A stretch of DNA of 17,173 nucleotides from Mesenet sp031546805 (GCA_031546805.1 JAVBJW010000021.1:1-17173), one strand, 5' to 3'. Numbered from the stretch's first letter, positions 7,338 through 14,763 are shown. Notes: generated from the letters alone by a model not told the origin. Program-made: numbers and translations.

Positions 7338-7551
7338 ATAGGTCCATTAACAACCTGTCCTCATTACATACCTTATTGCATCAATAATTGTTCTGATACT
7401 CTGTTTTCTTGGTCTACCTGTCTTTTTTGGTTCAAAGTGTGGTCGCAAAATTTCCCTTTCTTTATCTCTTATTTCTCTCGGATACATATCATAAATACTT
7501 CCTTGTATCACAAATCTTATCTTCTTTCTATACTATTTTTTAGACAGGTTC
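7338..7551 (-). mobile_element. 5' fragment of a second, different IS5-family transposon
   Basis: On the minus strand an ATG at 7487 opens a reading frame of 46 codons that starts MYPREIRDKEREILRPHF, continues KKTGRPRKQSIRTIIDAIRY and VMRTGC, and reaches an in-frame TAA (7349-7347) where family members usually have Gln. This is the N-terminal domain of an IS5-family (DUF4096-type) transposase. AAGGAAG lies about ten bases before the ATG. The sequence stops matching at 7338, exactly where the first IS5-type element ends, so the rest was lost or displaced. The outer end of the element is probably near 7551 (AACCTGTCTAAAA on the minus strand); that boundary is an estimate. It is not the same IS as the neighbour. 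Confidence 0.75.
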
Positions 7552-7721
7552 TAAAGCTAGTTATACCAGAGATCTACTGTGTTTTTACACGTATTGCTAA
7601 TTTGTCGGATTATAATACTTTCTAAAATGAATGACCACTATAACTATCTTTAACTGGTTGTAGTTGATACTCTATTGCTTAAAAATAGTGCTACTTTTTT
7701 GCAGTTCATTTTGTATTGCTT

Positions 7722-8594
7722 CTACTGAGTAAATATTATCCATATGCCAACTATTATCTTTGCCAATGGTAATAGGAGCTTTGAACATAAAAGCATATGC
7801 TGCATAAAATCAGAAACACCTTTCAGTTTACGCCATTCTTGATTTTGTATTTCCGGATATGGGGTATTAGTAGAGTGATAGTCAATTATTTTTGATGATA
7901 ATTCTCCATCTTGGAAGCAATGACCTTCTTTATCAGCAACATACATCTGTTTTATGGCAAACCATTGCATAGCCCAAATAGTATCATTGATTGATGGATT
8001 ATTATATAGTGCTTTCTTATCATTTTTAAAAAAGTGAGTTATCGCACTATATAATTCTTTTAATATAAAATTATTAGGTTGATTAACTGCAATTACTGAA
8101 TTCTCAGATTGATCTTTTAACATTGTTTTTCCCATTGCAAAACCATGTTTATTGAGCTCTACTTCCTCAAATTTTTTATCATTTCGTATTGTTATATCAA
8201 AATCAAAATAAATTGTAGGCGCATCTTCAAGTAGTGGAATAATACGCATGATATCTATTTTGCATGCAAATGGTAAATCTTTATCTTCTAAAAAAGATAA
8301 ATCATGTTTGCCTTTAAAACGAGCATTATAATCTATCACTTCAATATTTTCTCTACCACTTTTATTTTTATTTGCTAAATCTGTCATTTGTTCTATTTGT
8401 GATGAGCTAAGTCCGTTTGAATCATAATATAACTTAATACGACGTGGTGATACATCATCTGCTAGTTTAAACAAACGATTTATGTATGGAAATTTTTTAT
8501 TATTAGGAATTGGGTGTTGCATAAGGCCTAATATTTCTAAATTCTTAACTTTCCATATCATTGATATTGGAGTATTGCTTGTGAGCATGACCAT
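7722..8594 (-). CDS. Glycosyltransferase with DXD motif (TcdA/TcdB- or GT32-like), C-terminal frameshift
   Basis: Residues about 10-260 resemble sugar-nucleotide glycosyltransferases of the GT44/GT32 type. There is an N-terminal strand with ISMIW; the signature KIDIMRIIPLL at 112-122 aligns with the usual K-x-D-x-x-R-x-x-x-L; and the metal-binding DXD is YFDFDITI (D131, D133). The last 26 residues are atypical. Shifting by one base at 7803-7805 opens a much more protein-like tail, AAYAFMFKAPITIGKDNSWH..., that runs to a TAG at 7674-7672. The gene therefore probably lost one base, and its original product was about 307 residues. Proteins of this class can act as secreted toxins or effectors; no signal peptide is visible. 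It lies 66 bp downstream of the transporter gene on the same strand. No strong ribosome-binding site is visible. Confidence 0.75.
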   Translation of the reverse strand: MVMLTSNTPISMIWKVKNLEILGLMQHPIPNNKKFPYINRLFKLADDVSPRRIKLYYDSNGLSSSQIEQMTDLANKNKSGRENIEVIDYNARFKGKHDLSFLEDKDLPFACKIDIMRIIPLLEDAPTIYFDFDITIRNDKKFEEVELNKHGFAMGKTMLKDQSENSVIAVNQPNNFILKELYSAITHFFKNDKKALYNNPSINDTIWAMQWFAIKQMYVADKEGHCFQDGELSSKIIDYHSTNTPYPEIQNQEWRKLKGVSDFMQHMLLCSKLLLPLAKIIVGIWIIFTQ

Positions 8595-8660
8595 CTTTAT
8601 TAATTTTATATATTTAATATTATAAAAACTTATTGTAAATAAATAGTTAAAATCTTAAAG

Positions 8661-9911
8661 CTACCAATCGACATTCACATCTTCGTTTTTAACTTGCAGT
8701 ATAGCTACTAGTCCAATTATTGCACAGAAAATCATATAGAAACCTGCTCCAATTTTTATTTGTTTCATAAGCCATGTACATATAAATGGAGCTAATCCTC
8801 CAAAAAATCCAGCTGCTATATTACGTGATAAGCTCATCCCGCTGTACCTTACTTTTGTTGGAAACAATTCGCACATAGCAGCGCTTACTGGTCCTAAAGA
8901 TGCTGCTAGTGGCACTATGAAGATAAAGTATGCCATCATAACAATAAAGTAATTGCTACTACTTAGCATTAGTAGTATGGGTAAACTAATAATAATAAAT
9001 GCTACAAATGCTGGCATCATTACTTTTTTTCGTCCTACTCTATCAGATAAAATTGCAAAAAGTAGTGTGAGTATTGCTAATACAATTTGATTAATAATTT
9101 CAATTGTATAAACAAAACTACCGCTTATTATAGCGATTTCTTCTATAAAGATTTTAAAAAACACTAAAAACATGTAAAGAGATGCATTTTCAACAATATC
9201 AATTCCTATTGCTATAAAAAGAGGCTTTTTGTAGTACTGTACAAGCTCTATAAAAGGCGACTTAGATAATTTATTGAGTTCTTTGTTAATTGTATACGCA
9301 GGGCTTTCATTTAATATGTATCTGAGATACATACTAATTAAGCCTATAAACAAGCCAAAAACAAATGGTAATCTCCAGCCCCAAGCATCAAAATCAGATA
9401 TATTTTTGCAGACAAGTATAGCTATTAAACTCATAGCTGATCCAATTATTGCACTTAATACCTCAATACTACCAAAAAATCCACGTTTTTTACTAGAAGC
9501 ATGCTCTATTAAGAATGTTGCATTACCAGCCTCACCTCCAAGTGATATACCTTGAAATAAACGTAGTATTGTCACCAGTATTGGAGCTAACATCCCTATC
9601 TCTTGATAATTTGGTATTATAGCAATTGTTACAGATGACACTGACATTGACGTTATTGATAAAAATAGAGCAATTCTTCTACCATATTTATCGCCGATAT
9701 AGCCAAAAATTATTGCTCCCACTGGTCTCATCAAAAACCCAGCAGCAAATACACCAAGAGTTGCAATCAAGCTAAGATAATGGTTATTGTTAGGAAAAAA
9801 AGTATGGCTAATTATACTAATTAAACTACCAAAAAGCATGTAATCATACCATAGTAGAGTATTGCAAATTATACTTAAGAATATTACTTTTCTAACTTGC
9901 AATTTTTCCAT
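8661..9911 (-). CDS. MFS transporter, metabolite:H+ symporter (ProP-like) family
   Basis: This inner-membrane transporter has 416 residues and about twelve predicted membrane helices. Family marks are WYDYMLFG in helix 1 (21-28), FLMRPVGAIIFG (59-70), the loop 2-3 motif GYIGDKYGRR (70-79), RLFQGISLGGEAG in helix 4, and the second-half repeat of the loop motif, LSDRVGRKK. These are hallmarks of the metabolite:H+ symporter group, which includes the proline/betaine transporter ProP and the dicarboxylate transporter KgtP. The substrate is unknown; in an obligate intracellular bacterium, uptake of host amino acids or osmolytes is plausible. There is no clear Shine-Dalgarno before the ATG. The glycosyltransferase follows in the same direction, and the two may be co-transcribed. 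Confidence 0.9.
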   Translation of the reverse strand: MEKLQVRKVIFLSIICNTLLWYDYMLFGSLISIISHTFFPNNNHYLSLIATLGVFAAGFLMRPVGAIIFGYIGDKYGRRIALFLSITSMSVSSVTIAIIPNYQEIGMLAPILVTILRLFQGISLGGEAGNATFLIEHASSKKRGFFGSIEVLSAIIGSAMSLIAILVCKNISDFDAWGWRLPFVFGLFIGLISMYLRYILNESPAYTINKELNKLSKSPFIELVQYYKKPLFIAIGIDIVENASLYMFLVFFKIFIEEIAIISGSFVYTIEIINQIVLAILTLLFAILSDRVGRKKVMMPAFVAFIIISLPILLMLSSSNYFIVMMAYFIFIVPLAASLGPVSAAMCELFPTKVRYSGMSLSRNIAAGFFGGLAPFICTWLMKQIKIGAGFYMIFCAIIGLVAILQVKNEDVNVDW

Positions 9912-10148
9912 TAACGGTAATACTTTAAAAATTTTATCAATTTAGACTCTAATTCTTAATTTTGCAAGTTTTATAACTTCAGGTTAAGATAGGTTCTCAG
10001 ATTTACCAATTTTCCATTACTTATCAACAGCGCTCAAAATAGACCTCTTTTGCAATTTTCTATACTATTTTAATAATATGGTACATGTTTATTTACAAAC
10101 AAAATTTATGCTTCGACCTGAATCTAAATAAGTTTAACATATTTTGAG

Positions 10149-10166
10149 AGACTACTCTTGTAGTCT
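10149..10166 (+). promoter_or_regulatory. Perfect hairpin upstream of the DUF2460 gene
   Basis: AGACTAC-TCTT-GTAGTCT forms a perfect 7-bp stem with a four-base loop, 30 bp before the ATG at 10196. It could be a leader hairpin or an operator. It lacks the T-run expected of a terminator. The ribosome-binding site AAGGAG (10186-10191) lies outside the stem. Nothing else was recognised in 9912-10195. Confidence 0.35.
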
Positions 10167-10195
10167 AAAGTTAAAATTTTATAAAAAGGAGAAAT

Positions 10196-10795
10196 ATGCA
10201 GTTTACAGAAGTAAGGTTTCCAGAAGATATATCTTACGGTTCAACAGGAGGACCAGAATTTTCAACTGATGTTATAGTAACTCACAATGGCTATGAACAG
10301 CGAAATATAAACTGGTCTACAGCACGCACTAAGTACAATATAGCTTATGGTGTAAAATCTGATCAGCAATTATTAGAGCTTATTGCATTTTTTCGTGCAC
10401 GTTATGGCAAGGCCATAGGGTTTCGCTTTAAAGACTGGTCAGATTATAAAGCTGTAAAACAGGAAATTGGTACTGGTAATGGTAATAATAAAATTTTTCA
10501 ATTGGTAAAAAGCTATGTCAGTGGTTCTAACGTATATCTACGTATTATTAGCAAGCCTGTTTATGATACTGTTAAAATCTATTGTGATAACATTGTACAA
10601 GTTGATGGTTATTCATTAGATCGTACTACAGGAAAGATAACATTTACTATCGCACCTAGCAATGGTGTGTTAATTACTGCTGATTTTGAATTTGATGTTC
10701 CTGTGCGTTTTAATACTGATTATTTATCAGCTTCTATTGATAGTTATGGTAGTAGTAGTTGGAACGATATTCAACTTATAGAAGTAAAATTGTAA
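10196..10795 (+). CDS. DUF2460 (TIGR02217) phage/gene-transfer-agent tail-associated protein
   Basis: The protein has 199 residues and closely resembles the DUF2460/TIGR02217 family, which corresponds to a late structural gene (gp12) in the gene-transfer-agent cluster of Rhodobacter and other alphaproteobacteria. Typical features are the N-terminal FTEVRFPEDISYGSTGGP, a Trp-rich strand (NINWSTARTKYNIAYG), the FFRARYGKAIGFRFKDWSDY block near 65-85, and the C-terminal VPVRFNTDYLS...IELIEVKL-like region. Length is close to the family norm and the frame is intact. It has the strongest ribosome-binding site of the window (AAGGAG, five bases from the ATG). No other GTA or phage gene is nearby, so it stands alone here. 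Preservation of an intact frame in a decaying genome suggests selection or recent origin. Confidence 0.88.
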   Translation: MQFTEVRFPEDISYGSTGGPEFSTDVIVTHNGYEQRNINWSTARTKYNIAYGVKSDQQLLELIAFFRARYGKAIGFRFKDWSDYKAVKQEIGTGNGNNKIFQLVKSYVSGSNVYLRIISKPVYDTVKIYCDNIVQVDGYSLDRTTGKITFTIAPSNGVLITADFEFDVPVRFNTDYLSASIDSYGSSSWNDIQLIEVKL

Positions 10796-10835
10796 ATCTA
10801 GTTGTATTTTCTTAGAACAAACTCAAAAGAAGTCA

Positions 10836-10864
10836 TTGACTCACTTTGCTAAATATGCTACAAG
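10836..10864 (+). promoter_or_regulatory. Candidate promoter of tRNA-His
   Basis: TTGACT (10836-10841) and TACAAG (10859-10864) have a 17-bp spacer. Transcription would begin about 15 bases before the mature tRNA 5' end. The -10 matches the consensus at four of six positions. Confidence 0.4.
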
Positions 10865-10886
10865 CTTTTAGTCTGAATTAAGGAAT

Positions 10887-10960
10887 GGCGGGTGTAGCTC
10901 AGTTGGTAGAGCGTTAGTTTGTGGTACTAAATGTCGCCAGTTCAATCCTGGTCACTCGCC
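10887..10960 (+). tRNA. trnH: tRNA-His (anticodon GTG)
   Basis: A full cloverleaf can be folded. The acceptor is GCGGGTG/CACTCGC with one G-U pair. The D arm is GCTC..GAGC and the anticodon stem is TTAGT/ACTAA, with loop TTGTGGT carrying GTG at 10921-10923. The T arm is GCCAG-TTCAATC-CTGGT. The additional 5' G at 10887, facing the discriminator C at 10960, is the G-1:C73 identity pair of histidine tRNA. CCA is not encoded. The gene stands alone between the DUF2460 gene and the SMR exporter gene. Confidence 0.96.
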
Positions 10961-11084
10961 CGTATAATTCTTAGAAAAGAAATAGAAGTCAAACTGTATG
11001 ATAATTAAATGGTTTAATTGTTTCTTATAGAAACTTCACAGATCTTGTTAAACGTATTATGACGATATAAAATAATAACACTAT

Positions 11085-11402
11085 ATGAATTGGTTATATT
11101 TATTAATTGCTGGGATTATTGAAATAGCTTGGACTTTAGGAATAAGATACAGTGATGGTTTTACTCGTTTATGGCCTACAGTAGCAGTGATAGTTACTAC
11201 ACCTATTACTTTGTATCTTCTTGCACTTGCTATGCGCTCTATCCCACTTGGAACATGTTACGCAATTTGGACTGGTATTGGTTCTGTTGGTACAGCAATA
11301 CTAGGGGTTGCATTATTTAATGAACCTAGCGGCTTAGCGCATATTCTGTGTATTTCTTTAATAATAATAGGAATTATAGGCCTGAAATTATTTACTCATT
11401 AG
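11085..11402 (+). CDS. sugE: SMR-family exporter, SugE/Gdx (guanidinium exporter) subtype
   Basis: This 105-residue protein with four transmembrane helices belongs to the small multidrug resistance family, whose members work as antiparallel dimers exchanging substrate for protons. The essential glutamate is E13, in AGIIEIAWTLGIRYSDGF, with W16. Y59 and W62 in PLGTCYAIWTGIGSVG match residues that line the guanidinium site of Gdx proteins. The closing sequence IIGIIGLKLFTH is like SugE. The SugE/Gdx subtype exports guanidinium, while EmrE-type members export lipophilic cations. The N-terminal pattern favours Gdx, but substrate is an inference. It appears as a single gene, so a homodimer is expected. 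There is no Shine-Dalgarno before the ATG. Confidence 0.9.
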   Translation: MNWLYLLIAGIIEIAWTLGIRYSDGFTRLWPTVAVIVTTPITLYLLALAMRSIPLGTCYAIWTGIGSVGTAILGVALFNEPSGLAHILCISLIIIGIIGLKLFTH

Positions 11403-11452
11403 ACCAAAATTTCTAATTGTAGAATAGACTTCTTTCGAAATTCGCTATTTTT

Positions 11453-12235
11453 ATGAACAAAAAAAGTATAAAAAAAATAGAGACTTACGCCTGTAAGAAC
11501 AAAATGCGTGTTTTACATAAGTACGTAGCCATTGTTATTATTTTATTTTCATGTTCGTTATTCACTTATAGTTTTATAAACAAAGCAATTACCTATATAA
11601 ATCGCTCAGTTGCCTGGTGTAGCAACCAATTATCAAATACATTACTTGGTTATGGTCTAAACATTAATACAGTATCTTTAAAAGGAAATTATTTTGTTCG
11701 CAAAGAAGATATTTTAAAGCTTATAGATAAAAATCAACCTATTTTATTTGTATCTTTATCTAGAGTAAAACACGATATTGAATCACTTAGTGGGTGGATC
11801 AAAAATGTTGATATTCAAAGGGTACTGCCAAATACCATTAATATTAGCATAGAAGAACATAAGCCATTTGCTGTTTGGCATCATGGTAGCCAATTTTCAG
11901 TTATTGATGCTACAGGTTATGTAATTACTGACGATTATCCTACTGATAAATTAATTTTTATTTCTGGTAGTAATGCTCTATCAGAATTAGCCTTTATAAG
12001 GATGATAATGGAGAGCAATACTGAATTAAATCATCATATATGTTCTTTTATTCATATTCAAGGTAGACGCTGGAATATTATTTTCAATAATGGACTTGAG
12101 GTAAAGTTACCAAAAGATAACCTCCATAATGCATGGAATTATCTAATAGACTTGCATAATACATCAGATATCATTGCAAGTAATTGGAAAATAATTGATA
12201 TGCGTACAACAAACAAGATTTTTATGAAAAAGTAA
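11453..12235 (+). CDS. ftsQ: Cell division protein FtsQ
   Basis: FtsQ is a bitopic inner-membrane protein that links early and late divisome proteins (FtsB/FtsL partners). The layout is canonical: a basic cytoplasmic N-terminus (1-22), one membrane helix (about 23-43), a POTRA domain (about 72-138: NTVSLKGNYFVRKEDILKLI...PNTINISIEEHKPFAVW) and the FtsQ/DivIB beta domain with the SVIDATGYVI motif (149-158). The length, 260 residues, fits the family. It is separated from the usual murC/ddl/ftsA neighbours, which suits the scattered gene order of these bacteria. The start is the first ATG of the frame, without a Shine-Dalgarno; ATG codon 18 is an alternative that would shorten the cytoplasmic tail. 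Confidence 0.9.
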   Translation: MNKKSIKKIETYACKNKMRVLHKYVAIVIILFSCSLFTYSFINKAITYINRSVAWCSNQLSNTLLGYGLNINTVSLKGNYFVRKEDILKLIDKNQPILFVSLSRVKHDIESLSGWIKNVDIQRVLPNTINISIEEHKPFAVWHHGSQFSVIDATGYVITDDYPTDKLIFISGSNALSELAFIRMIMESNTELNHHICSFIHIQGRRWNIIFNNGLEVKLPKDNLHNAWNYLIDLHNTSDIIASNWKIIDMRTTNKIFMKK

Positions 12236-12281
12236 TCGCTATATTATAAAATTAACCTATATCTATCCTCTCTGACTCATT

Positions 12282-12305
12282 TTTATTTTGGTTCTGTTTT
12301 TTTAT
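12282..12305. repeat. 24-bp dispersed repeat, copy 2
   Basis: This is the second copy of the T-rich repeat described at 3561-3584, differing at one base. It lies 47 bp past the ftsQ stop. On the minus strand it sits in a short open stretch KIKKQNQNKNESERIDIG. Apart from this repeat, the region between ftsQ and the next gene holds nothing I recognise. Confidence 0.45.
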
Positions 12306-12362
12306 CTTGCTTTGTTAAATCATCAAATTAAGTCTTGTTTAGTACAGATTAAGCTTGCATTA

Positions 12363-13484
12363 TTAAAGGTTTAGCATTTTGACATTCTCGCCAATATTAA
12401 TGTTGTTTTCTCTAAGATTGCTTCTTAATCCTTGCGGTAAATCTGAATTTGAAGGACTGCAACACTCACAAAGCTTTATAGCAACAAAGCAGTAAATAAT
12501 TGGTAATATAATCAATGACAGTCCTACTGACAGTAAAATAGAATTATCAACCCAACCTTTTTCTGCAAATTCTCCTAAAGCAATAGTTGTTAAAGATACA
12601 CCAGTTAAAGCAAAAGGAATAGTAAAATACACCATATACCACATAGCTCTTTGATATTCTTTTTGTGTCTGGGTTTCCTTATTTGCCGTTATTTTTTCTT
12701 GCTTTGTTGCTGCATTTAGTTCTTCAAATAAATTTTCACTAGATTCTATATAATCATCTGAATCATTATCTAGCACTGTTTCTTCTGCTGTTGTTTCAGT
12801 TGAGCTTATACTACTAGCACTATGTATTTGTATTATTGCTTCATCTGCAATTTTTGCATCTAGTACTGTTTGTGTGTCTATTATTTTCTGTTTTAGTTTT
12901 TCCAATACTTGCTCTTTCTTTACATTTTGTTTTATTAGAAGTTGGAGCCTCTGCTGTATAGGCCTTTCTTCCATATCTAGATTTTTTAATTTATTCTCTT
13001 CATTAGTGATTTCCCATTCTAGTTTTTTTGACTCTCCTTCTTCATGTTCTATGTCTTCTTTCAATTCTTTTAACTTGCTCTCTTGATCTGTTGTTTCTTT
13101 TTTTAGTACTTTTAACTCACTCTTTTTCTTTTCTACTTCCTCTCTTGATTTTTCTAATATTACATTATTATATTCATATAGCTGTTTTTGATCTTCTAAT
13201 CTCTTCTTTTCATATTTTATTTGTTCATCTAACTCTTGTAATTGCACACCATATTTATAATCCTCTTTTTCTGTTGTATATTTTATATACTCTTCAAGTT
13301 TTAATATTTGTCCTCTTATAAGCTTTAATGTGATTATGCTACATTCATTCTCTTTTTGATCATGAATATTTTTTAAGTTAGATTTAACCTTTGTCAATTG
13401 ATCAAACAAACCATATAATTCACTAAACAAGTCATCTAAGTAATTCTGCAGATTTTCGTATAGCTCTTCGTTTTCCAAACCCAT
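12363..13484 (-). CDS. Long coiled-coil protein with C-terminal two-helix membrane segment, unknown function
   Basis: This 373-residue protein is not a family I recognise. Residues 1-80 are helical and charged. An extended coiled coil, rich in K, E and L, runs from about 82 to 215 (for example KKSELKVLKKETTDQESKLK). A low-complexity Ser/Thr/Asp linker follows (222-252). Two membrane helices lie at 281-303 and 315-339, and a Cys pair follows at once (LCECCSPS), then a polar tail. There is no N-terminal signal. The coiled coil would therefore face the same side as the C-terminus. The leader carries six G before TAAAT-ATG, unlike a normal Shine-Dalgarno and shared with the gene at 16260-16760. 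It converges on ftsQ. Confidence 0.85.
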   Translation of the reverse strand: MGLENEELYENLQNYLDDLFSELYGLFDQLTKVKSNLKNIHDQKENECSIITLKLIRGQILKLEEYIKYTTEKEDYKYGVQLQELDEQIKYEKKRLEDQKQLYEYNNVILEKSREEVEKKKSELKVLKKETTDQESKLKELKEDIEHEEGESKKLEWEITNEENKLKNLDMEERPIQQRLQLLIKQNVKKEQVLEKLKQKIIDTQTVLDAKIADEAIIQIHSASSISSTETTAEETVLDNDSDDYIESSENLFEELNAATKQEKITANKETQTQKEYQRAMWYMVYFTIPFALTGVSLTTIALGEFAEKGWVDNSILLSVGLSLIILPIIYCFVAIKLCECCSPSNSDLPQGLRSNLRENNINIGENVKMLNL

Positions 13485-13498
13485 ATTTACCCCCCAAT
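13485..13498 (-). promoter_or_regulatory. Poly-G leader motif ATTGGGGGGTAAAT before ATG (copy 1)
   Basis: Immediately 5' of the ATG the minus strand reads ATTGGGGGGTAAAT. A near-identical block, ATTGGGGGTAAA, precedes the ATG of the unrelated minus-strand gene at 16760. The G-run stands where a Shine-Dalgarno would be, but it is not AGGAGG. In an AT-rich genome a run of six G in a leader is unusual. Confidence 0.5.
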
Positions 13499-13685
13499 GA
13501 TTAATATTATTTTTACCTATTAATATCTGAATTGCAACCTTATACTTCTTTCATAATAATATTAATTAGTTCATGATAACCTCACTTAATAATAGTATCA
13601 AAATGATATATGTAAAGTACCTATTGACCAATATTCTTTAATTTGTTACCTTAAAGGTTAAAACTTTTTATGGTAGGTTGCTACA

Positions 13686-14240
13686 ATGAATAGCTTTGAA
13701 ATAAACAAAATTGCAGCTGCGATTTTATTTTCAGCACTCATTATCGTCGTAATAAGTAATCTTGTTGATGTGTTATATAACCCAGTTGCTCCTTCAGATA
13801 CAAGAAGTCATACAATAGAAATAAACAATAATTCTGTTGCTAATAACCAACAGACAACAGATGTAATTTTAGATATTGCAGCTTTGATGGAAAACGCAAG
13901 TATGGAAAAAGGGAAAGTGGTAGCAAAAAAGTGCATAGCATGCCACAGCTTTGAACAAAATGGGCCAAATAAAGTTGGACCTAATTTATGGAATATAGTT
14001 GGTAATAAAAAAGCTCACCTAGATGGATCTTTCAATTATTCTAAGCCAATGCTAGAAAAAGGAGGAAACTGGGGATATGAAGAGTTATTCTCATTTTTAA
14101 AGAACCCTAGATCTTACATTAAGGGTACACGTATGGCCTTTGCTGGCATTTCTAAACCGCAGGAAATTGCAGATATAGTTTCTTATTTACATTCTATGAG
14201 TAGTAGCCCTGTACCTTTACAAAAAAAATCTAATAATTAG
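13686..14240 (+). CDS. cycM: Membrane-anchored class I cytochrome c (CycM-type)
   Basis: This 184-residue monoheme cytochrome c is tethered by an N-terminal uncleaved helix (about 8-28). The haem attachment site is CIACH (C83, C86, H87). It is followed by the class I pattern NGPNKVGPNLWNIVG and the axial methionine M150 in KGTRMAFAGI. The C-terminal helix EIADIVSYLHSM packs on the haem as usual. The tether is followed by a polar linker (36-70), so the haem domain faces the periplasm. In alphaproteobacteria this protein carries electrons between the bc1 complex and the terminal oxidase. Only 16 bp separate its stop from that of the convergent gene at 14257. A weak AGG precedes the ATG. Confidence 0.93.
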   Translation: MNSFEINKIAAAILFSALIIVVISNLVDVLYNPVAPSDTRSHTIEINNNSVANNQQTTDVILDIAALMENASMEKGKVVAKKCIACHSFEQNGPNKVGPNLWNIVGNKKAHLDGSFNYSKPMLEKGGNWGYEELFSFLKNPRSYIKGTRMAFAGISKPQEIADIVSYLHSMSSSPVPLQKKSNN

Positions 14241-14256
14241 AGTATTATGTAATAAT

Positions 14257-14613
14257 CTATGATTTACTGTGATGTAATTGTGTATTTTTTGGTTCAACAC
14301 TATCTAAACTGACCAATTTTGTATTGTTTTTATAACAAGTGTTATGAACAACATGGAAAACAGATGCTACAAGCGCACCAGAAGCTGCAAAGATTACAGG
14401 CAGAATCGCTAAAGTCCACAAGCAGTAAGTATCAGCACTAATATTTCTAAGCGATTCTGGAAATGAATTAGAACTATGTTGTATGCTCACAGCACACATG
14501 CCGATTCCCATGATCAAAAGACCATATGTTATTAATCCACCTACTGCACTACAACCTGCCTTTTTAAAGTAACTTCTTGCATTGCTTTTGATACTAATAT
14601 TTTTTTCACTCAT
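14257..14613 (-). CDS. Small membrane protein of unknown function, two helices
   Basis: This 118-residue protein is not a family I recognise. Basic N-terminal residues (9-18) precede helix 1 (about 23-43, AVGGLITYGLLIMGIGMC). A short polar loop with Ser and Asn (45-60) follows, then helix 2 (about 64-88). The tail is His/Ser-rich. The positive-inside rule places both ends in the cytoplasm. There is no Shine-Dalgarno before the ATG. A clear promoter lies upstream (14668-14640). It converges on cycM with almost no gap and is divergent from the antiporter gene. The frame is intact, with codon use like its neighbours. Confidence 0.75.
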   Translation of the reverse strand: MSEKNISIKSNARSYFKKAGCSAVGGLITYGLLIMGIGMCAVSIQHSSNSFPESLRNISADTYCLWTLAILPVIFAASGALVASVFHVVHNTCYKNNTKLVSLDSVEPKNTQLHHSKS

Positions 14614-14639
14614 TTGTATATACTTTCATTTTATAATAA

Positions 14640-14668
14640 ATTGTAACATATATACTATAATTTGTAAA
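14640..14668 (-). promoter_or_regulatory. Promoter of the 14257-14613 gene
   Basis: On the minus strand TTTACA (14668-14663) and TACAAT (14645-14640) are each one base off consensus and are separated by exactly 17 bp. The leader would be about 20 bases. This is among the best promoter matches in the window. Confidence 0.5.
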
Positions 14669-14718
14669 CTTATTAATAAAAAGATGAAGAAGAGAAATTT
14701 ATAAAAGCAATTGTACTT

Positions 14719-14746
14719 TTGCAATTTAATGCGTACTGTATATATT
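14719..14746 (+). promoter_or_regulatory. Promoter of the antiporter gene
   Basis: TTGCAA (14719-14724) and TATATT (14741-14746) have a 16-bp spacer. Transcription would begin near 14753. That leaves an 11-base leader to the GTG at 14764, or 23 bases to the in-frame ATG at 14776, and so slightly favours the ATG. Confidence 0.45.
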
Positions 14747-14763
14747 ATTAATATTATGCTACT

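Noticed and set aside
7437..7625. Plus-strand 62-codon frame
   Set aside because: It is antisense to the transposase fragment at 7487-7338 for its first part and has no start signal.
9274..9555. Plus-strand 93-codon frame
   Set aside because: It lies wholly antisense to the MFS transporter, whose motifs are unmistakable.
11020..11034. GTTTC-TTATA-GAAAC stem as a terminator for tRNA-His
   Set aside because: It has only five base pairs, low GC and no T-run; such stems are frequent in AT-rich DNA.
12874..13321. Two overlapping plus-strand frames rich in Phe, Leu and Ser
   Set aside because: They are the antisense shadow of the lysine/glutamate-rich coiled coil and merely look like membrane proteins.
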